Below are positions 1 to 11,400 of a stretch of DNA of 64,000 bases, piece by piece. A program made the position numbers and the translations under genes. Positions within the stretch are counted from its first letter, which is position 1, and every line of letters starts with the position of its first letter. Origin of the DNA: Lactarius indigo (Eukaryota; Basidiomycota; Agaricomycetes; Russulales; Russulaceae); assembly GCA_025766275.1 (NCBI GenBank), contig JAFKAC010000047.1, positions 1 through 64,000 on the forward strand. The letters run 5' to 3'. A model generated the notes under the pieces. The model searched no databases, was not told where the DNA came from, and saw only the letters and a program-made list of their open reading frames with translations.

Positions 1-867
1 TTCACCTTCTGTGCTCTATAGAAAAATAAGGCCTATATTGGTGGTGTTGATAAGTGACCCTTGCGCACTTAGTGGCTCTAACGGACTGGACTTACAGATA
101 TGGACTGCTGTAGATTAATTAGGACCGCTTTAGATTAGATTTGATTTGATCTGTACAATCTAGGACTTCTATGACATCACTGTACAATGACATCATATGG
201 ACTACTCCGGACTCTTCATTGTACTCCTTCCTTTGTTCTCTTTCTAGCGTTATCTTTATTGTGATGTCACTATGATATCATCTTAGTCTGGACTCTCTTT
301 GTTTTGCGCTCCTTGTTCGCCATTAGCACACTCCTTTGTCCCACATGTAGAACAACGTCCCCTGTATTGTGTGACCCTATGTTACTTCTCTTGTAGTAGT
401 GTCACTCCTCTGTATAGTATAAGTAGTAGGCTTGTACGCTCCTGGTCCACATCAGTTCCTCACTGCTCTGTGTGCCAGACACTCTTACTTTACTTGCCTG
501 ACAACTCCCTGTTGCTGCTTCAAGCACTCTCTGCATATCTCACCACAGTCACCTTTGCCACTGTGAGTATGCTCTCTATTTGTGCTGTTCATCAGGTGGC
601 CTATGAGAAATACCCGTCAAAAGGACCTCCAAAAGCTTCTTTAGCAAGATATGCAGCATCTGAACTGGTGTTCACCTTCTGTGCTCTATAGAAAAGTATT
701 GGCACCTTGTGAGAAATACCTGTTGCGAGGACCTCCAAAGCTTCTTTGACAAGATATACAGTGTCTGGACTGGTGTTCACCTTCTGTTCTCTATGGAAAA
801 ATAAGGTCTGTATTGGCAGCCTGTGAGAAATACCTGTTGCAAAGACCTCCAAAAGCTCATCCCTCCT
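1..867. repeat. Three-unit tandem repeat, period about 105-115 bp
   Basis: Three diverged copies begin with TTCACCTTCTGTGCTCTAT or a close variant, at 1, 671 and 776. Each continues through a GAGAAATACC block and a GACCTCCAAA block, and the first two end in CTGGACTGGTG-like sequence. Unit 1 is split by the solo LTR at 45-594. The array may extend left of the window. No coding potential is evident. Confidence 0.75.
45..594 (+). mobile_element. Solo copia LTR (550 bp)
   Basis: The segment starts TGTTGATAAGTGACCC and ends CTGTTCATCA, the same termini as the LTRs of the copia elements at 7778-14106 and 15895-22283. It is flanked by a perfect 5-bp duplication GGTGG (40-44 and 595-599), with no internal region on either side, so it is a solo LTR left by LTR-LTR recombination. 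It contains the TATAAGTAG promoter motif seen in the other family LTRs. Unlike them it has only one copy of the CATCAGTT...TGTGCCAG segment, so it lacks the intron-like duplication. Confidence 0.9.
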
Positions 868-1204
868 TTCTCCTCTACCACCACCTTCCACTTTGGGTGT
901 TGGCCTTACCTACCTCTGAATACATTGTGCACGACAGCAAACCCACCTGGTGTCCTTGCAACTGCTGTCTAGCCTAGAGCTTTATGGAGCTGTCCCAGAA
1001 TTGTTTTGACGCACTGAGGGAACTGTCCCCCTCTCCAATGCTACATGAGGCTCTGCCTCCTCCCCCCTTTCATACCACACTCGACCAGTTGGCCATGGAG
1101 GCAGCCACTAGCAAGGTCTATGTCCCCACCTCTGATGCCCCACTCCCAGTGGTGGACAGTCTGAATAATTCAACCCCACCCTCACCATTGCCAGCCCCCC
1201 AGCT
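868..1204. other. Intervening sequence, no recognised gene
   Basis: About 340 bp between the tandem repeat and the gypsy LTR. A short plus-strand frame from 984 is proline-rich and would run into the LTR. It matches no family I know and is probably a remnant of older sequence. Confidence 0.4.
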
Positions 1205-1779
1205 TGTTATGATCCGACACTTCAGACCTCAGTCACAGTATGTCTCCACCCTGCCTTTCCCCTTCTGTACTATACCTTGTTACCAAAGGAGCTACTATTA
1301 CTAGTGGCGTTGTTTCTTTGATCCGAACTCCTGCTTGCTCTGTTTAGTCTCTTTGATATTGTGTGGACTTGTGTTCATGTTGTTTGGAACCCTATCCTAT
1401 GTAAACCTGTACCATAGACCGTAGGAAGCCAGACTTGGCTTCGTTTGCAATCTAGCAACCTTGCCTCCATACTTTGGTGTGACTTCGCCTTATTCCCCTC
1501 TTCTTGTGCATCCCCTACCTCAGTCCCTAACCGGACACTTGAAGTCTTTGCAGTTGAACTATATCAACATCACACCTGTTATACTCTGTGCACTAGCAAG
1601 ATCAAGTGTAGAGAAGTGTCAGACACTTCGGACGAGGAGTCCTACATTACAGAGTAGTGTTGCACCTTGTGCCACACTTTTGCCACTTGTATTTCATAGC
1701 AATAAGACAACAGAGGTCTTTGCTTGATACTTGTGTGACTTGAAACCTCTAGAACCCACGCCCCTGCTAGGGCATAACA
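1205..1779 (+). mobile_element. Gypsy 5' LTR (575 bp)
   Basis: The LTR starts TGTTATGATCCGACAC and ends GGGCATAACA. A second, inverted copy lies at 14798-15377 as a solo LTR, which fixes both ends. The gypsy internal region follows immediately. No target duplication can be tested because the 3' end of the element is missing. Confidence 0.85.
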
Positions 1780-1980
1780 TAAGCCAAGTCTACAACTCCC
1801 ACCCAAGACACTACTGCCACACAGCAGAGTGGGCGACAATCCAAGAGGACGCATCAGCCAACAACCAGACACTCCACAGAACCCAGAAACGACGGCATAG
1901 CCAGGCGACGGATCCTCCCTGACACAAGAGGCCGCTTCAGCCATCCCTTACACAAATCAGCGCCCAGACAGACCACAATC

Positions 1981-3655
1981 ATGGCTAGCATCAGTGTCAC
2001 CTTTGAATCAGACAACGATTGGACCCCAGTCACAACCAGAACACAAGACGACCTCCCACACCCACGTTAAAAGCAGTCCACTAGGAAGAGGAGCCTGCTG
2101 GGCCACAACACCAGGCAGACCACCTTGTTACAAGTGCCTCATCAAAGGCGAACTCAGACTGGTGGAATTCATCAACAACAACTGGTACATCCTCCGATAC
2201 TTTCAGAACACATACATACCAGAGCCATAAACATCACACCACACAGATTTGCTGAAGGACTAGGCTGTGGAACAAAGAAGACGAACAGAACCCAGAAACA
2301 CCCACACAACAATCATCCTCAGCACCAAGAAACACTAGGGGAACATACGGACTACAACAAGACTCATCATCAGAAGAACCCAGCTCAGACAAAGCAGAAT
2401 CACACTCCAGAACACTGCTTAGACATCACAGTACCCACACAAGCTTCGTCACAAGCCAGCCCCACTATCCCTATTTGATAGAACCATCCCCAGCAGGAAG
2501 AAGGATTCCCAGCCCCACTACCACCAATCAGATTGCCTTTCCCAGTTGAACCACCACAGATCCCCATCACACCACAGCCAACACTTGTCATGTCAGCTAT
2601 AAACACCACAGGCACTGGCACAGGTACCGGCTCAAGCACCAGAACAGGAGGAACACCAACAACAGAGCTCAGAGGACTCAAAGGAGCACCCCCTACTTCG
2701 TTCACCAGAGATAGAACAGAGAGTGGTCAGTTCAAAAGAGAACTACTACGATACATCAAGTTAAATAGCGAGAATGAGCTCATCAAAGAACCTATGCACG
2801 AGTACTATTCACCCTTACAATGTTCAAAAGGACCTGGTGTACAACTGTGGGTCAACCAAACCGAAGATGACATGGAAGCGGCACTAGCAGACCCCACCAA
2901 AGCCCTCACCAAAAACAGCAAAGACCTTTGGGATGGTTTTCTCGACACCTTCGACAGAGACTGGACCAACACTCTAAACAAAGAAAGAGCGTATCAGAAA
3001 CTCATCAGTCTGATGATGCAGGGGGGAGCATTGGACAGTTACATCCTCGACTTCGAAACACCTTGCAGGAATAGCAGGATGGGCAAGAGATGCCCCTGGA
3101 ACAGTGGAATTCTTCAAAAGAGGACTACCCACAGGACTGTATCGCACTTGCCTCATGCAAACCACTATCCCAAACACCATGGACGAGTGGCAAACCGCTG
3201 CCAGAGCAGAACATCAACGCTGGAAGCTGCTAAAAGCCAGACCAGGGAATAGAAACCCAGGACCAACCCAGAACGTCCACCAAGGATGACCAAAGCGAGA
3301 CCCAAATGCGATGGATGTAGATGCCACCACCTCCACCCCCTTTAAGAAGCTTACCAAAGAAGAAAAGAAAGCCCTCATGAAAGAAGGCCACTGCTTCAAG
3401 TGCAGACAGCAAGGACACATGGCTAAGAACTGTCAACGACAAAACACCACCAACCAAACCAAAGCCAGAGCCACAGACACCCAGGAAGCGGACACTGCAC
3501 CCCCATACACCCCAGAAGCAAGCACCTCATTGGTGGCCGCTACCACAATGGAAGACAAAGTCCGACAAGCCCATGCACTCGTCCAAGGCATGACTGAAGA
3601 CGAAAAGAGACGCTACTATGCCTTAGACCAGGATTTTTGCGATGCCGACCTGTGA
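1981..3655 (+). pseudogene. Gypsy gag remnant with CCHC zinc knuckle
   Basis: Gag region of a Ty3/gypsy element, normally the nucleocapsid and particle protein. A possible start is the ATG at 1981 (MASISVTFESDNDW), but that frame stops at 2066-2068, and the rest is spread over several frames. The best-preserved stretch is 2533-3252. A later frame at 3311-3655 encodes the zinc knuckle CFKCRQQGHMAKNC (C-X2-C-X4-H-X4-C), the RNA-binding signature of gag. The order LTR, gag, protease, RT matches gypsy. Frameshifts show it is inactive. Confidence 0.75.
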
Positions 3656-3689
3656 GAGCTGACAGGGAGGCCAATTCAATGTATAGTGT

Positions 3690-4605
3690 TTGAGATAGTG
3701 CTATGACAATCAAAGTCCTCGTTCGCCTTTACTACAAAGAAGCTCGCATAAATGTGCTGCTAGACAGCGGTGCAACAGACAACCTAATCGACCAAAATCT
3801 GATCCAAAAGCTTGGCTAGGAACCACTCCTTTAAAACCACCCAGATTGGTCCGAAACGTAGATGGATCGCTAAACAAAGACGGCACCATGACGGAAACAT
3901 GCCAGCTATGGATAAAAAGAGGAGAAGAGGATACTCCTTTCCAATTCTTCGTGACCAGTCTAGGAGAAGACAGAATGATCTTTGGATACCCCTGGTTTGA
4001 ACACGAAAACCCAGACATAGACTGGAAGAAACAAGAGCTGAAAGGAGAAGCAGTCACCATCCTGACAGGAGGGTACCGCTTCTGAAGAAAGCGACACCAA
4101 GAAGCAAAAACAGCAACAACTAAAACAACCTTTGACCCAGTAAAAGAAACCACAATCCCAGAAGAATACCAGCGCCACAACAAAGTGTTCTCAGACGAAG
4201 AAGCACAGCGCTTTCCCCCAGAAAGAGAAGAAGACCATCCCATCACACTGCGTCCAGATGCGCCTAACAAGATCAATTGCAAAATTTACCCCTTGACTCC
4301 AGAAGAAGACAAGGAGCTAAAGGCATATCTTGACGAAAACATAGCAAAAGGATACATCTATGAAGGAAGCTCCCCTTATGCTTCCTCCTTCTTCTTTAGA
4401 AAGAGAACAGACGGAGGGTTGCGTCCATCCTCGACTACAGACCCTTAAACACTTGGACAATAAAAGACACCTACCCACTACCTCTCATCTCCAACATCTT
4501 AACCACTTAAATGGGAAAACACTGTTCTCAAAGTTCGACATTAGATGGGGGTACCATAACATTCACATAAAAGAAGAAGACCAGTGGAAGGCAGCCTTCA
4601 AAACA
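3690..4605 (+). pseudogene. Gypsy protease and truncated reverse transcriptase
   Basis: The protease is visible as LLDSGATDNLID around 3755-3792, the aspartic protease active-site motif DSG. It is followed by an RT N-terminal region (4185-4440) with the family pattern of AP...Y.L...E...L.AYL, GYIYEGSSPYASSFFF and RTDGGLRP. After a frameshift near 4430 come DYRPLN and SKFDIRWGYHNI. The sequence stops inside the RT at about AAFKT, where the unrelated LTR at 4606 begins, so the RT catalytic YxDD box, RNase H and integrase are absent. It is a dead, truncated element. Confidence 0.8.
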
Positions 4606-5114
4606 TGTCACGTTTCTGCCTGTATACGACTCAGACCCTTACTGTACCGGTTGCGACTATGGCAGTAAGGTAGATTAGTCACGGACTTAGGAGATACGGT
4701 AGTATGATAGGCGATTGGATACGATAGCTGACCGAGCGGTACCTGGATGACTCAATACTAGTACTGGTACTAGTAGTATTAGGGTTTGCGATGTTTCTGC
4801 GATACGTTGGACGCTACATTACTGTGACTCATAGCAGCGCTTGAAAGCCTGCTCGACTTGTATTTAAGATAGTCTACGAAGACCAAGATACACCATCTTG
4901 GTCTTCTTGAATCGTCACTTCTCTCTCTCTCTCCTTTCTCTTGCTTCCTTATAAGTTTGCGTCTTAGACCTCTCTTGGAGTCGATCCTCTGTCAAGTGTA
5001 CCTTCGTGTATTCACCAAGACAGAGACACGGGCCTTTGTGCCGTTGTGACTATTCACTAAGTTGTTACCGCCTCTATCGAGCTCAAGTTGAGCTGACGTC
5101 GTGACAGCGTTACA
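4606..5114 (+). mobile_element. Gypsy-family LTR at a chimeric junction
   Basis: The segment runs from TGTCACGTTTCTG to GCGTTACA. It belongs to the same LTR family as 22357-22908, 23222-23729 and 62125-62606. It has a TATA-like TATTTAAG at 4861-4868 and a hairpin at 4878-4906. Flanking pentamers differ (AAACA versus GTGTG), and the two sides are different transposons, gypsy RT and copia integrase. Confidence 0.8.
4878..4906 (+). promoter_or_regulatory. 12-bp-arm hairpin 10 nt downstream of LTR TATA box
   Basis: GAAGACCAAGAT pairs with ATCTTGGTCTTC around a 5-nt loop. The arms recur at the same distance from the TATA-like box in the LTRs at 22628-22656, 23470-23498 (10-bp arm) and 62312-62340, while the loop varies. 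This position would span the start of LTR transcription. Role unknown. Confidence 0.65.
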
Positions 5115-7374
5115 GTGTGGTTGTCTATGAAGGTGGCTGTGTACGTCGAGCCTTGCAGGGACTGAGTTTGCATAGGACTGGCGAGGTCACTGTGCACAAT
5201 CTCAAATTGATGAGTTGTCCTTTTGTTGGAGGATGCAGAAAAGGGTTGGTGAGTGGATTTACCCATCTCGCACCCACAGCAGACTGTGTGGGCCATGGTG
5301 GAGCTATCTATGTCCATGCCAGTAGTGGCAGAGGGACCATGCGCTTTTAGCGCCACAGAGGAGATGTGTCCCATGTGTTGATGCCAGATATCAAGTGTGG
5401 CAGCATGTTACAATTTTCCCTGGACTCATTCTTTCTTACATCACTGTTCCCTTCCCAATACTATACGAGCCCTGTACGATTACGCGGACTTTACGATTAC
5501 CCGGTTACTATCGCGCGCCCTACTTATCAATGCTCCCTTCTGATAAAGTTTGACATGTGCTAGTTTCTGTTGTGTTCCCAATCATGCGCGATCCCGCGTG
5601 ATTTGCCTTTGTTCTCAGTACAACGTCCCTTTGTTCCTCTTATGTCCCATCCATTGTTCCCAGACTGGCGATGGCGCCATCTGTTTGTGACCGCTTCACT
5701 AGCCATCATCTATTTAAACCTAGCCCTACCTAGCTTGTACGGTAGACTAGACTTCTTGTGTAATAGCTACACTCGTCTAACGCAGAACGCCTTCGTGCTT
5801 CCCTTGTCTCAAGAACCCCCTTCACCTTCGCTAGACCTTCGAGTCTTAGCACCTCCTCTACAATCCAAGTGACCATCGTCCTTGTGATCCTTGTGCACCA
5901 TTCTACTGAAGCCGAGCCTTAGAGCTTGCGCTACTGTTGTTTGACTGACTTGGTACAGGTCGTACCCCACGCCCCTGTAGTGGCGTAACACAGCACTTGA
6001 TTTTGTGTGGGCATTGAGGCTGACACTGGCTGTGTCCAACCAGTACAGGTTGTCCTCAAGGTAGCCTTTGGCCACACACTTTTGGTTGACAGATATTTTA
6101 GATGAGCCACTGTCAAAGGTGATCTCAGCACCCTTTTGTGCTAGGGTGCGCATCGACAAGAAGCATGTCTTCACCTGTGGTAGGTGTAGCACATTGCTAA
6201 GGGTGATAGGGATACCCTGGCTCATTGTAAAGACAACAGACCCGACACCCACTTGGCCTATGGTGGACTTATCCCCTAGGCGTACAGTGCCTTTAGTTGG
6301 GGTATAGTCCTTGAAGTCAGACTGGTGTGGGGTAATGTGGTGTGTGGCACCACTGTCCATCATCCAACACACACATGAGGCAGCATACAAGGCAACACCA
6401 ATTGATTCAGAGGCCCAATCTATCTTGGGCTCTATGACCTCTGTAATGGAGGTGGTGGTAGGTACTAGGACATGACTATTGGCAGCCTTGTTGCCTGCTT
6501 TCTCCTTCTCCTTTGCGTCAGCCTCATCCTTCTTCCTCTTCCTGCAATCAGGCTTGATATGGCCCTTTTTGTTGCAATAGTGGCAAGTTAGACCGGAATG
6601 GTCCTTCTTGCCCTTCTTGCCCATCGACTTGACAGGAGCCACCTTGTTGAGGGAGGAGCCAGAGGGCCCAGCATGGTGAGCTTCTTCCAACACTATGTGC
6701 GCTATGATCTCAGTGTGCTTGAGTGTGGACGGTGCCCCATTGGCAAGGATGGTAGAGGCCAACACCTCATAGGAGGGCAGTAGTGTGTGGAGGAGAATGA
6801 GACAGAATTGAGTGTCAGTGGCACCCATCTGTGCATTGGAAAGGGCAACCCTAAGCTCATTGAGCTTGGCCAACTGTGAGGCCATGGGCACAGAGTCGTT
6901 GAGGCGGGCTTGAGTGATTTGGATCCACAAGTTAAAGATGGTGGTGCTGCCCAAAGCACCTCCATACACATCCTGAAGCTTGGCCCATTTATGTTTGAAC
7001 ATGGGGTAGGCAGTGTTATCTGCCACAAGCGAGTAGACATCGAGCTTGAGGTAAAGGTGGAGGTACACCTTGGAATGACACTGGATTGAGTCCCACTCAT
7101 CGGCGGTGATGCCATATGGGGGTGTATCTAGGAGAAACACATCCTCAGCTTCATGCAGCATAAGGATGGCCTCAATGGTACCAGACCATTCGTTCCAACT
7201 AGTGCCGTCAAACTGTGTCAGGTGGATGCCAGATGGCATGCTGAAGGTTGTGGTGTGGGCATTTGAGAGTTGCCCAGAAGCTGTGGATCCAGAGGCAGCT
7301 GGAAGTGCTGCAGAGCCACCAGTGGGGCTGGGAGGAGCACCAGCACTGGCAGCAGTAGTAGATGAACCAGACAT
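5115..7374 (-). pseudogene. Truncated copia gag-pol, N-terminal part
   Basis: Ty1/copia polyprotein starting at 7374 (MSGSSTTAASAGAPP). It holds gag, a zinc knuckle CHYCNKKGHIKPDC, the protease motif DSGATHHI near 6330-6360, then a pre-integrase and the start of the integrase (HSDLASPMQTQ). It aligns by eye along its length with the minus-strand element at 8401-12723. It is interrupted by the solo LTR at 5406-5990, and its 3' side ends abruptly at 5115 within the integrase, against another LTR. Many arginines of the intact copy are cysteine, histidine or glutamine here, as expected from CpG decay. Confidence 0.88.
5406..5990 (+). mobile_element. Solo LTR nested in copia fragment (585 bp)
   Basis: The segment runs TGTTACAATTTTCCC to TAGTGGCGTAACA and has a perfect 5-bp duplication CAGCA (5401-5405 and 5991-5995). 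Removing it rejoins the copia sequence as found uninterrupted near 11320-11345. A TATA-like TATTTAAA lies at 5711-5718. A diverged copy in the other orientation is at 31896-32482. Confidence 0.9.
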
Positions 7375-7777
7375 TGGGATGATTTATCTATCACCAAGGA
7401 GCAGTCAGCGACAGTGCTTCATAGTTGCAAGACAAAGATAGAGGGGGGATACCACTCCTGTCTGTGATTCTGTAAGGCCAGAACGCTAACACGTCCTGCC
7501 TCCTGATAGTGTGCCAGTGATACATGGGCTAGGCCCAGGTTGGGAGAATCCCTTTGCCATACCATGAGCTAGCTGCCAGCCAGGATGTGTCTAGGACACA
7601 GCTCAAATGGTTTGCGTCAGGGGGAAGGTGAAGAAAATGCTTTCAGAGCCCAAGGCTGTCTACCTCAGCCTCCTCGGCCTGTTGGTTGCCTCATTGCCAC
7701 AAGTGGCTTTACTGAATCCTTTCCCAAGGGGCTAGGAAAACAGTAGGGGTGAAAGTAGGACTACTGGGCAGTACATG
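7375..7777 (-). other. Copia leader lacking the primer-binding site
   Basis: This is the untranslated leader between LTR and gag of the truncated copia. Compared with 12724-13505 it lacks the first part after the LTR, including the PBS, and has a second internal deletion of roughly 220 bp. The fragment could therefore not prime reverse transcription on its own. Confidence 0.7.
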
Positions 7778-8381
7778 TGATGAACAGACACATAAGAACT
7801 ATACTCACAGTGGACTGATAGTACTGTGGTGAGATATAGAGGGTGACTGGAAGCAGCACAGGGGTGTCAAGCAGAGTGAAGCAAAGTGGAAGTCTGGCAC
7901 ACAGAGCAGTGAGGAACTGATGATACATTAGAGAGGAGGAGACATACCTGGCACACAGAGCAGTGAGGAACTGATGTGGACCAGGAGCGTACAAGCCTAC
8001 TACTTATACTATACAGAGGAGTGACACTACTACAAGAGAAGTAACATAGGGTCACACAGTACAAGGGACGTTGTTCTACATGTGGGACAAAGGAGTGTGC
8101 TAATGGAGAACAAGGAGCGCAAAACAAAGAGAGTCCAGACTAGGATGATATCATAGTGACATCACAATAAAGATAATGCTAGAAAGAGAGCAAAGGAAAG
8201 AGTACAATGAAGAGTCCAGAGTAGTCCATATGATGTCATTGTACAGTGATGTCATAGAAGTCCTAGATTGTACAGATCAAATCAAATCTAATCTAAAGCG
8301 GTCCTAATTAATCTACAGCAGTCCATATCTGTAAGTCCGGTCCGTATGAGCCACTAAGTGCGCAAGGGTCACTTATCAACA
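7778..8381 (-). mobile_element. Copia LTR shared by two tandem internal regions
   Basis: On the minus strand it reads TGTTGATAAGTG to CTGTTCATCA. It is the 3' LTR of the gag-pol at 8401-12723 and also sits directly before the leader and gag of the truncated copy at 5115-7374. It resembles the solo LTR at 45-594 more than the element's own 5' LTR at 13506-14106. It contains an intron-like duplication (minus strand 7947 to 7894, GTATGT...CCAG). Confidence 0.85.
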
Positions 8382-8391
8382 TCTCCCCGTG
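8382..8391 (-). other. Polypurine tract
   Basis: On the minus strand CACGGGGAGA abuts the 3' LTR (TGTTGATAAG). The identical tract precedes the 3' LTR of the plus-strand copia at 21647-21656. It would prime plus-strand DNA synthesis. Confidence 0.8.
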
Positions 8392-8400
8392 ATCTACAAT

Positions 8401-11400
8401 CTAAGTACACACAAGTCCCATGTCATCGTTGTGCTTCTGTAGCAGGACACGCGGTAGTGACTTTGTGAAGCTGTCCGCAACCATATCCACAGTAGGAGTT
8501 CTAAGGAGGGTGATGGTCCCCTTTTCGATGTACTCCCGAATGACATGATGCCGTATGGCAATGTGCTTAGACCGTCTCCCAGTGACAGGGTTCAAGGCCA
8601 AGTCAATGGCACCCTTATTGTCACCATGAAGTGGGATGGGGTCGTTGACCTCGTACCCAAGTTCCGTGAGGAAGCTCTGATACCACGCAGCCTGATTAGC
8701 CGCGTCGGTCATGGCCATGTATTCCGCTTCCGTTGTGTTTTGGGCAACAGTCTTTTGCTTGCACGAAGACCAGCTTATTGCACCGTTAGCTAGTAGGAAC
8801 ACATAACCAGAGGTGGAGTGGCGGTCGTCAGTCTGATCAGCCAGACTGGAATCAGTGTAGCCATGAAGGCCATCGCCATTGGCGCCATCATAGACAATGC
8901 GCATATCCATAGTTCCCACTAAGTAGGACAGGACATACTGCGCAAGTCGCAGATGTTGTGGTGAAGGGTTCGCTGCGTACTGCCCCAAACGTGACACAGC
9001 GAAGGAGATATCTGGCCTAGTGCCAATCTGCACATAAAGCAGACTCCCAATCAGAGACTGATAGTGGGAAATATCTGAGGCAGTTGCCTGCGACGTATAT
9101 TTAACCAGGTGCTCGTCAGCACCAGTGGGCAAGGGTGTGTTGTGTGGTGTGGCATCAGACATGCCAAAGCGTTCAAGGACATCCTTGATGTAGCCAGACT
9201 GATCTATTTCGATGCGTCTGAGGGAGCGGTTGCGCACAATGCGCATACCAAGATAAGACTCTATCTCCCCGAGATCTGTCATCTCATAGCGTTCAGACAA
9301 ATCTGACTTCAAACGCTTGATACCACTCAGCGAGGGACCCAGTATAGTGATGTCATCAACGTAGACAATAACGAAGAGTGGATCATACCCCTCCCGTTGA
9401 GGCATCACATATATGCCAGCATCAGCAAACATCCGCTTAAAGCCGAGTGCAGTGAGCACTCCATGGAATTGCAAGTTCCATGCGCGGGAGGCCTGTTTGA
9501 GACCATAGATCGCCTTAACTAGGCGACACACCTTCGTCTCAGAGCCAGTGACGGTGAAACCTTGTGGTTGCTCCATGTATATCTCCTCATCAAGCACGCC
9601 ATTGAGAAAAGCAGACTTAACATCCATTTGATGGATGTGCCAGTCCTCCAGCGCAGCCAACGCCAGAAGTAAACGTAGCGACTCAAATCATGCGACGGGA
9701 GAGAAGGTTTCATCAAAATCTATGCCAGGGATCTGCGTGAATCCCTTAGCCACCAAGCGAGCTCTGTAGCGGCCATCCGCTTTGAGCTTAAAGACCCATT
9801 TGGATTTTACTGCCTTACGATTAGGCGGGAGATCCACTAACTCCCAAGTCCCATTCTTAGCTAGGGCGTCCATTTCATACTGACACACCTTAGACCACTC
9901 ATCTGAAGCTGCAGACCGCATGGCCTCTGCATAGGTTGCAGGGTCTCGGCCAATAAAAGCAGCAGCCAGTAACTCCGCATACCCCAGACGCCTGCTGCGC
10001 CATGCCGCATTGTCCGCATTGAAGTAACGCGGATTAGGGACAGGGGCACGAGTACTGTGCCTTGGTGCATTGTCCATTTCGTGCAACAGCTGACTACGCT
10101 GTGCACGATCCTCAAATCCCCCAGGCATTTCTGGTGAGGGAGGAGGGACATGGCACATAATGCGCGTTGCACTAGGACGCGGCGGGGGTGAAGTGGGAGT
10201 GGTCTGCTCACGTTTAGGTGTGGTGGGCAGAGCTGGCAGAGCAGGTGGTGGTGTGGTAGGGTGTGGTTGGACTTGTGGGGGGTCTAAAAGGTTTTCTACA
10301 TCCTCCTCCTCACTACTACTGGAGTGTGCAGGGGAGGGGGCTCGCATTGGTGGTAACGCCGGCGGGTGAGGCATGGCAGTCACTGTTGTGCTAGGCACGA
10401 CTGGTGGTGAAGGTGTGGGGTGTGTCTCAACAGCCTGAAGGGACGGGAAGCTACTCTCATCGAATGTCACATCCCTGGACACTCGGACGGAGCAGGTTGA
10501 GCGGTCCCAGAGCTTATAGCCCTTAGATTCGGGCTCAAACCCAATAAGCGTGACCTCAATGGCCTTCGCATCCAATTTGCAACGCTTATCAGCGGGTACG
10601 TGCATGTGCCCCTTGCATCCAAAGACGCGAAGATGTGAGACATCGGGCACTTTGCCAGAGTGCCAGAGCTCATAAGGAGTGCGCCACTTAAGTCCACGGA
10701 CTGGAGAGCGGTTATAGATGTGCACAGCTGCGCACACTGCATGCTCCCAGAAGCCTTTAGACATGCCAGCTGTGTGCAGCATGGACATTGCCTTATCCAT
10801 AATGGTGCGGTTAAACCGCTCAGCTTTCCCGTTAGACTGTGGTGAACCCGGCATCGTGAGGTGATGCTCTATCCCTTTCTGCTTAAGAATGTCCTGCGTG
10901 ACACTCGACATGTATTCGCCACCGCGGTCAGAGTGCAGAGCGCACAGTTTATGGCCAGACTGGGTTTCACCCCAGGCCAAATACATTTGCAGCAACTTAG
11001 CAAACTGATCCTTCGACTTAAGGAAGTGGACCACAGTGAACTTAGTGTGGTCGTCTATGAAGGTGGCAGTGTAGGTCGAGCCTTGCAAGGACTGAGTCTG
11101 CATAGGACCAGCGAGGTCACTGTGCACGATCTCAAATTGACGAGTTGTCCTCTTATTTGAGGACGCAGAAAAGGGTTGGCGAGTGGATTTACCCATCTCG
11201 CACCCACGGCAGACTGTGTGGGCCGTGGTGGAGCTATCTATGTCCATGCCAGTAGTGGCAGAGGGACCATGCGCCTTCAGTGCCGCAGAGGAGATGTGTC
11301 CCATGCGTTGATGCCAGATATCAAGTGTGGCAGCACTTGATTTTGTGTGGGTGTTGAGGCCGACGCTGGCTGCGTCCAACCAGTATAGGTTGTCCTCAAG

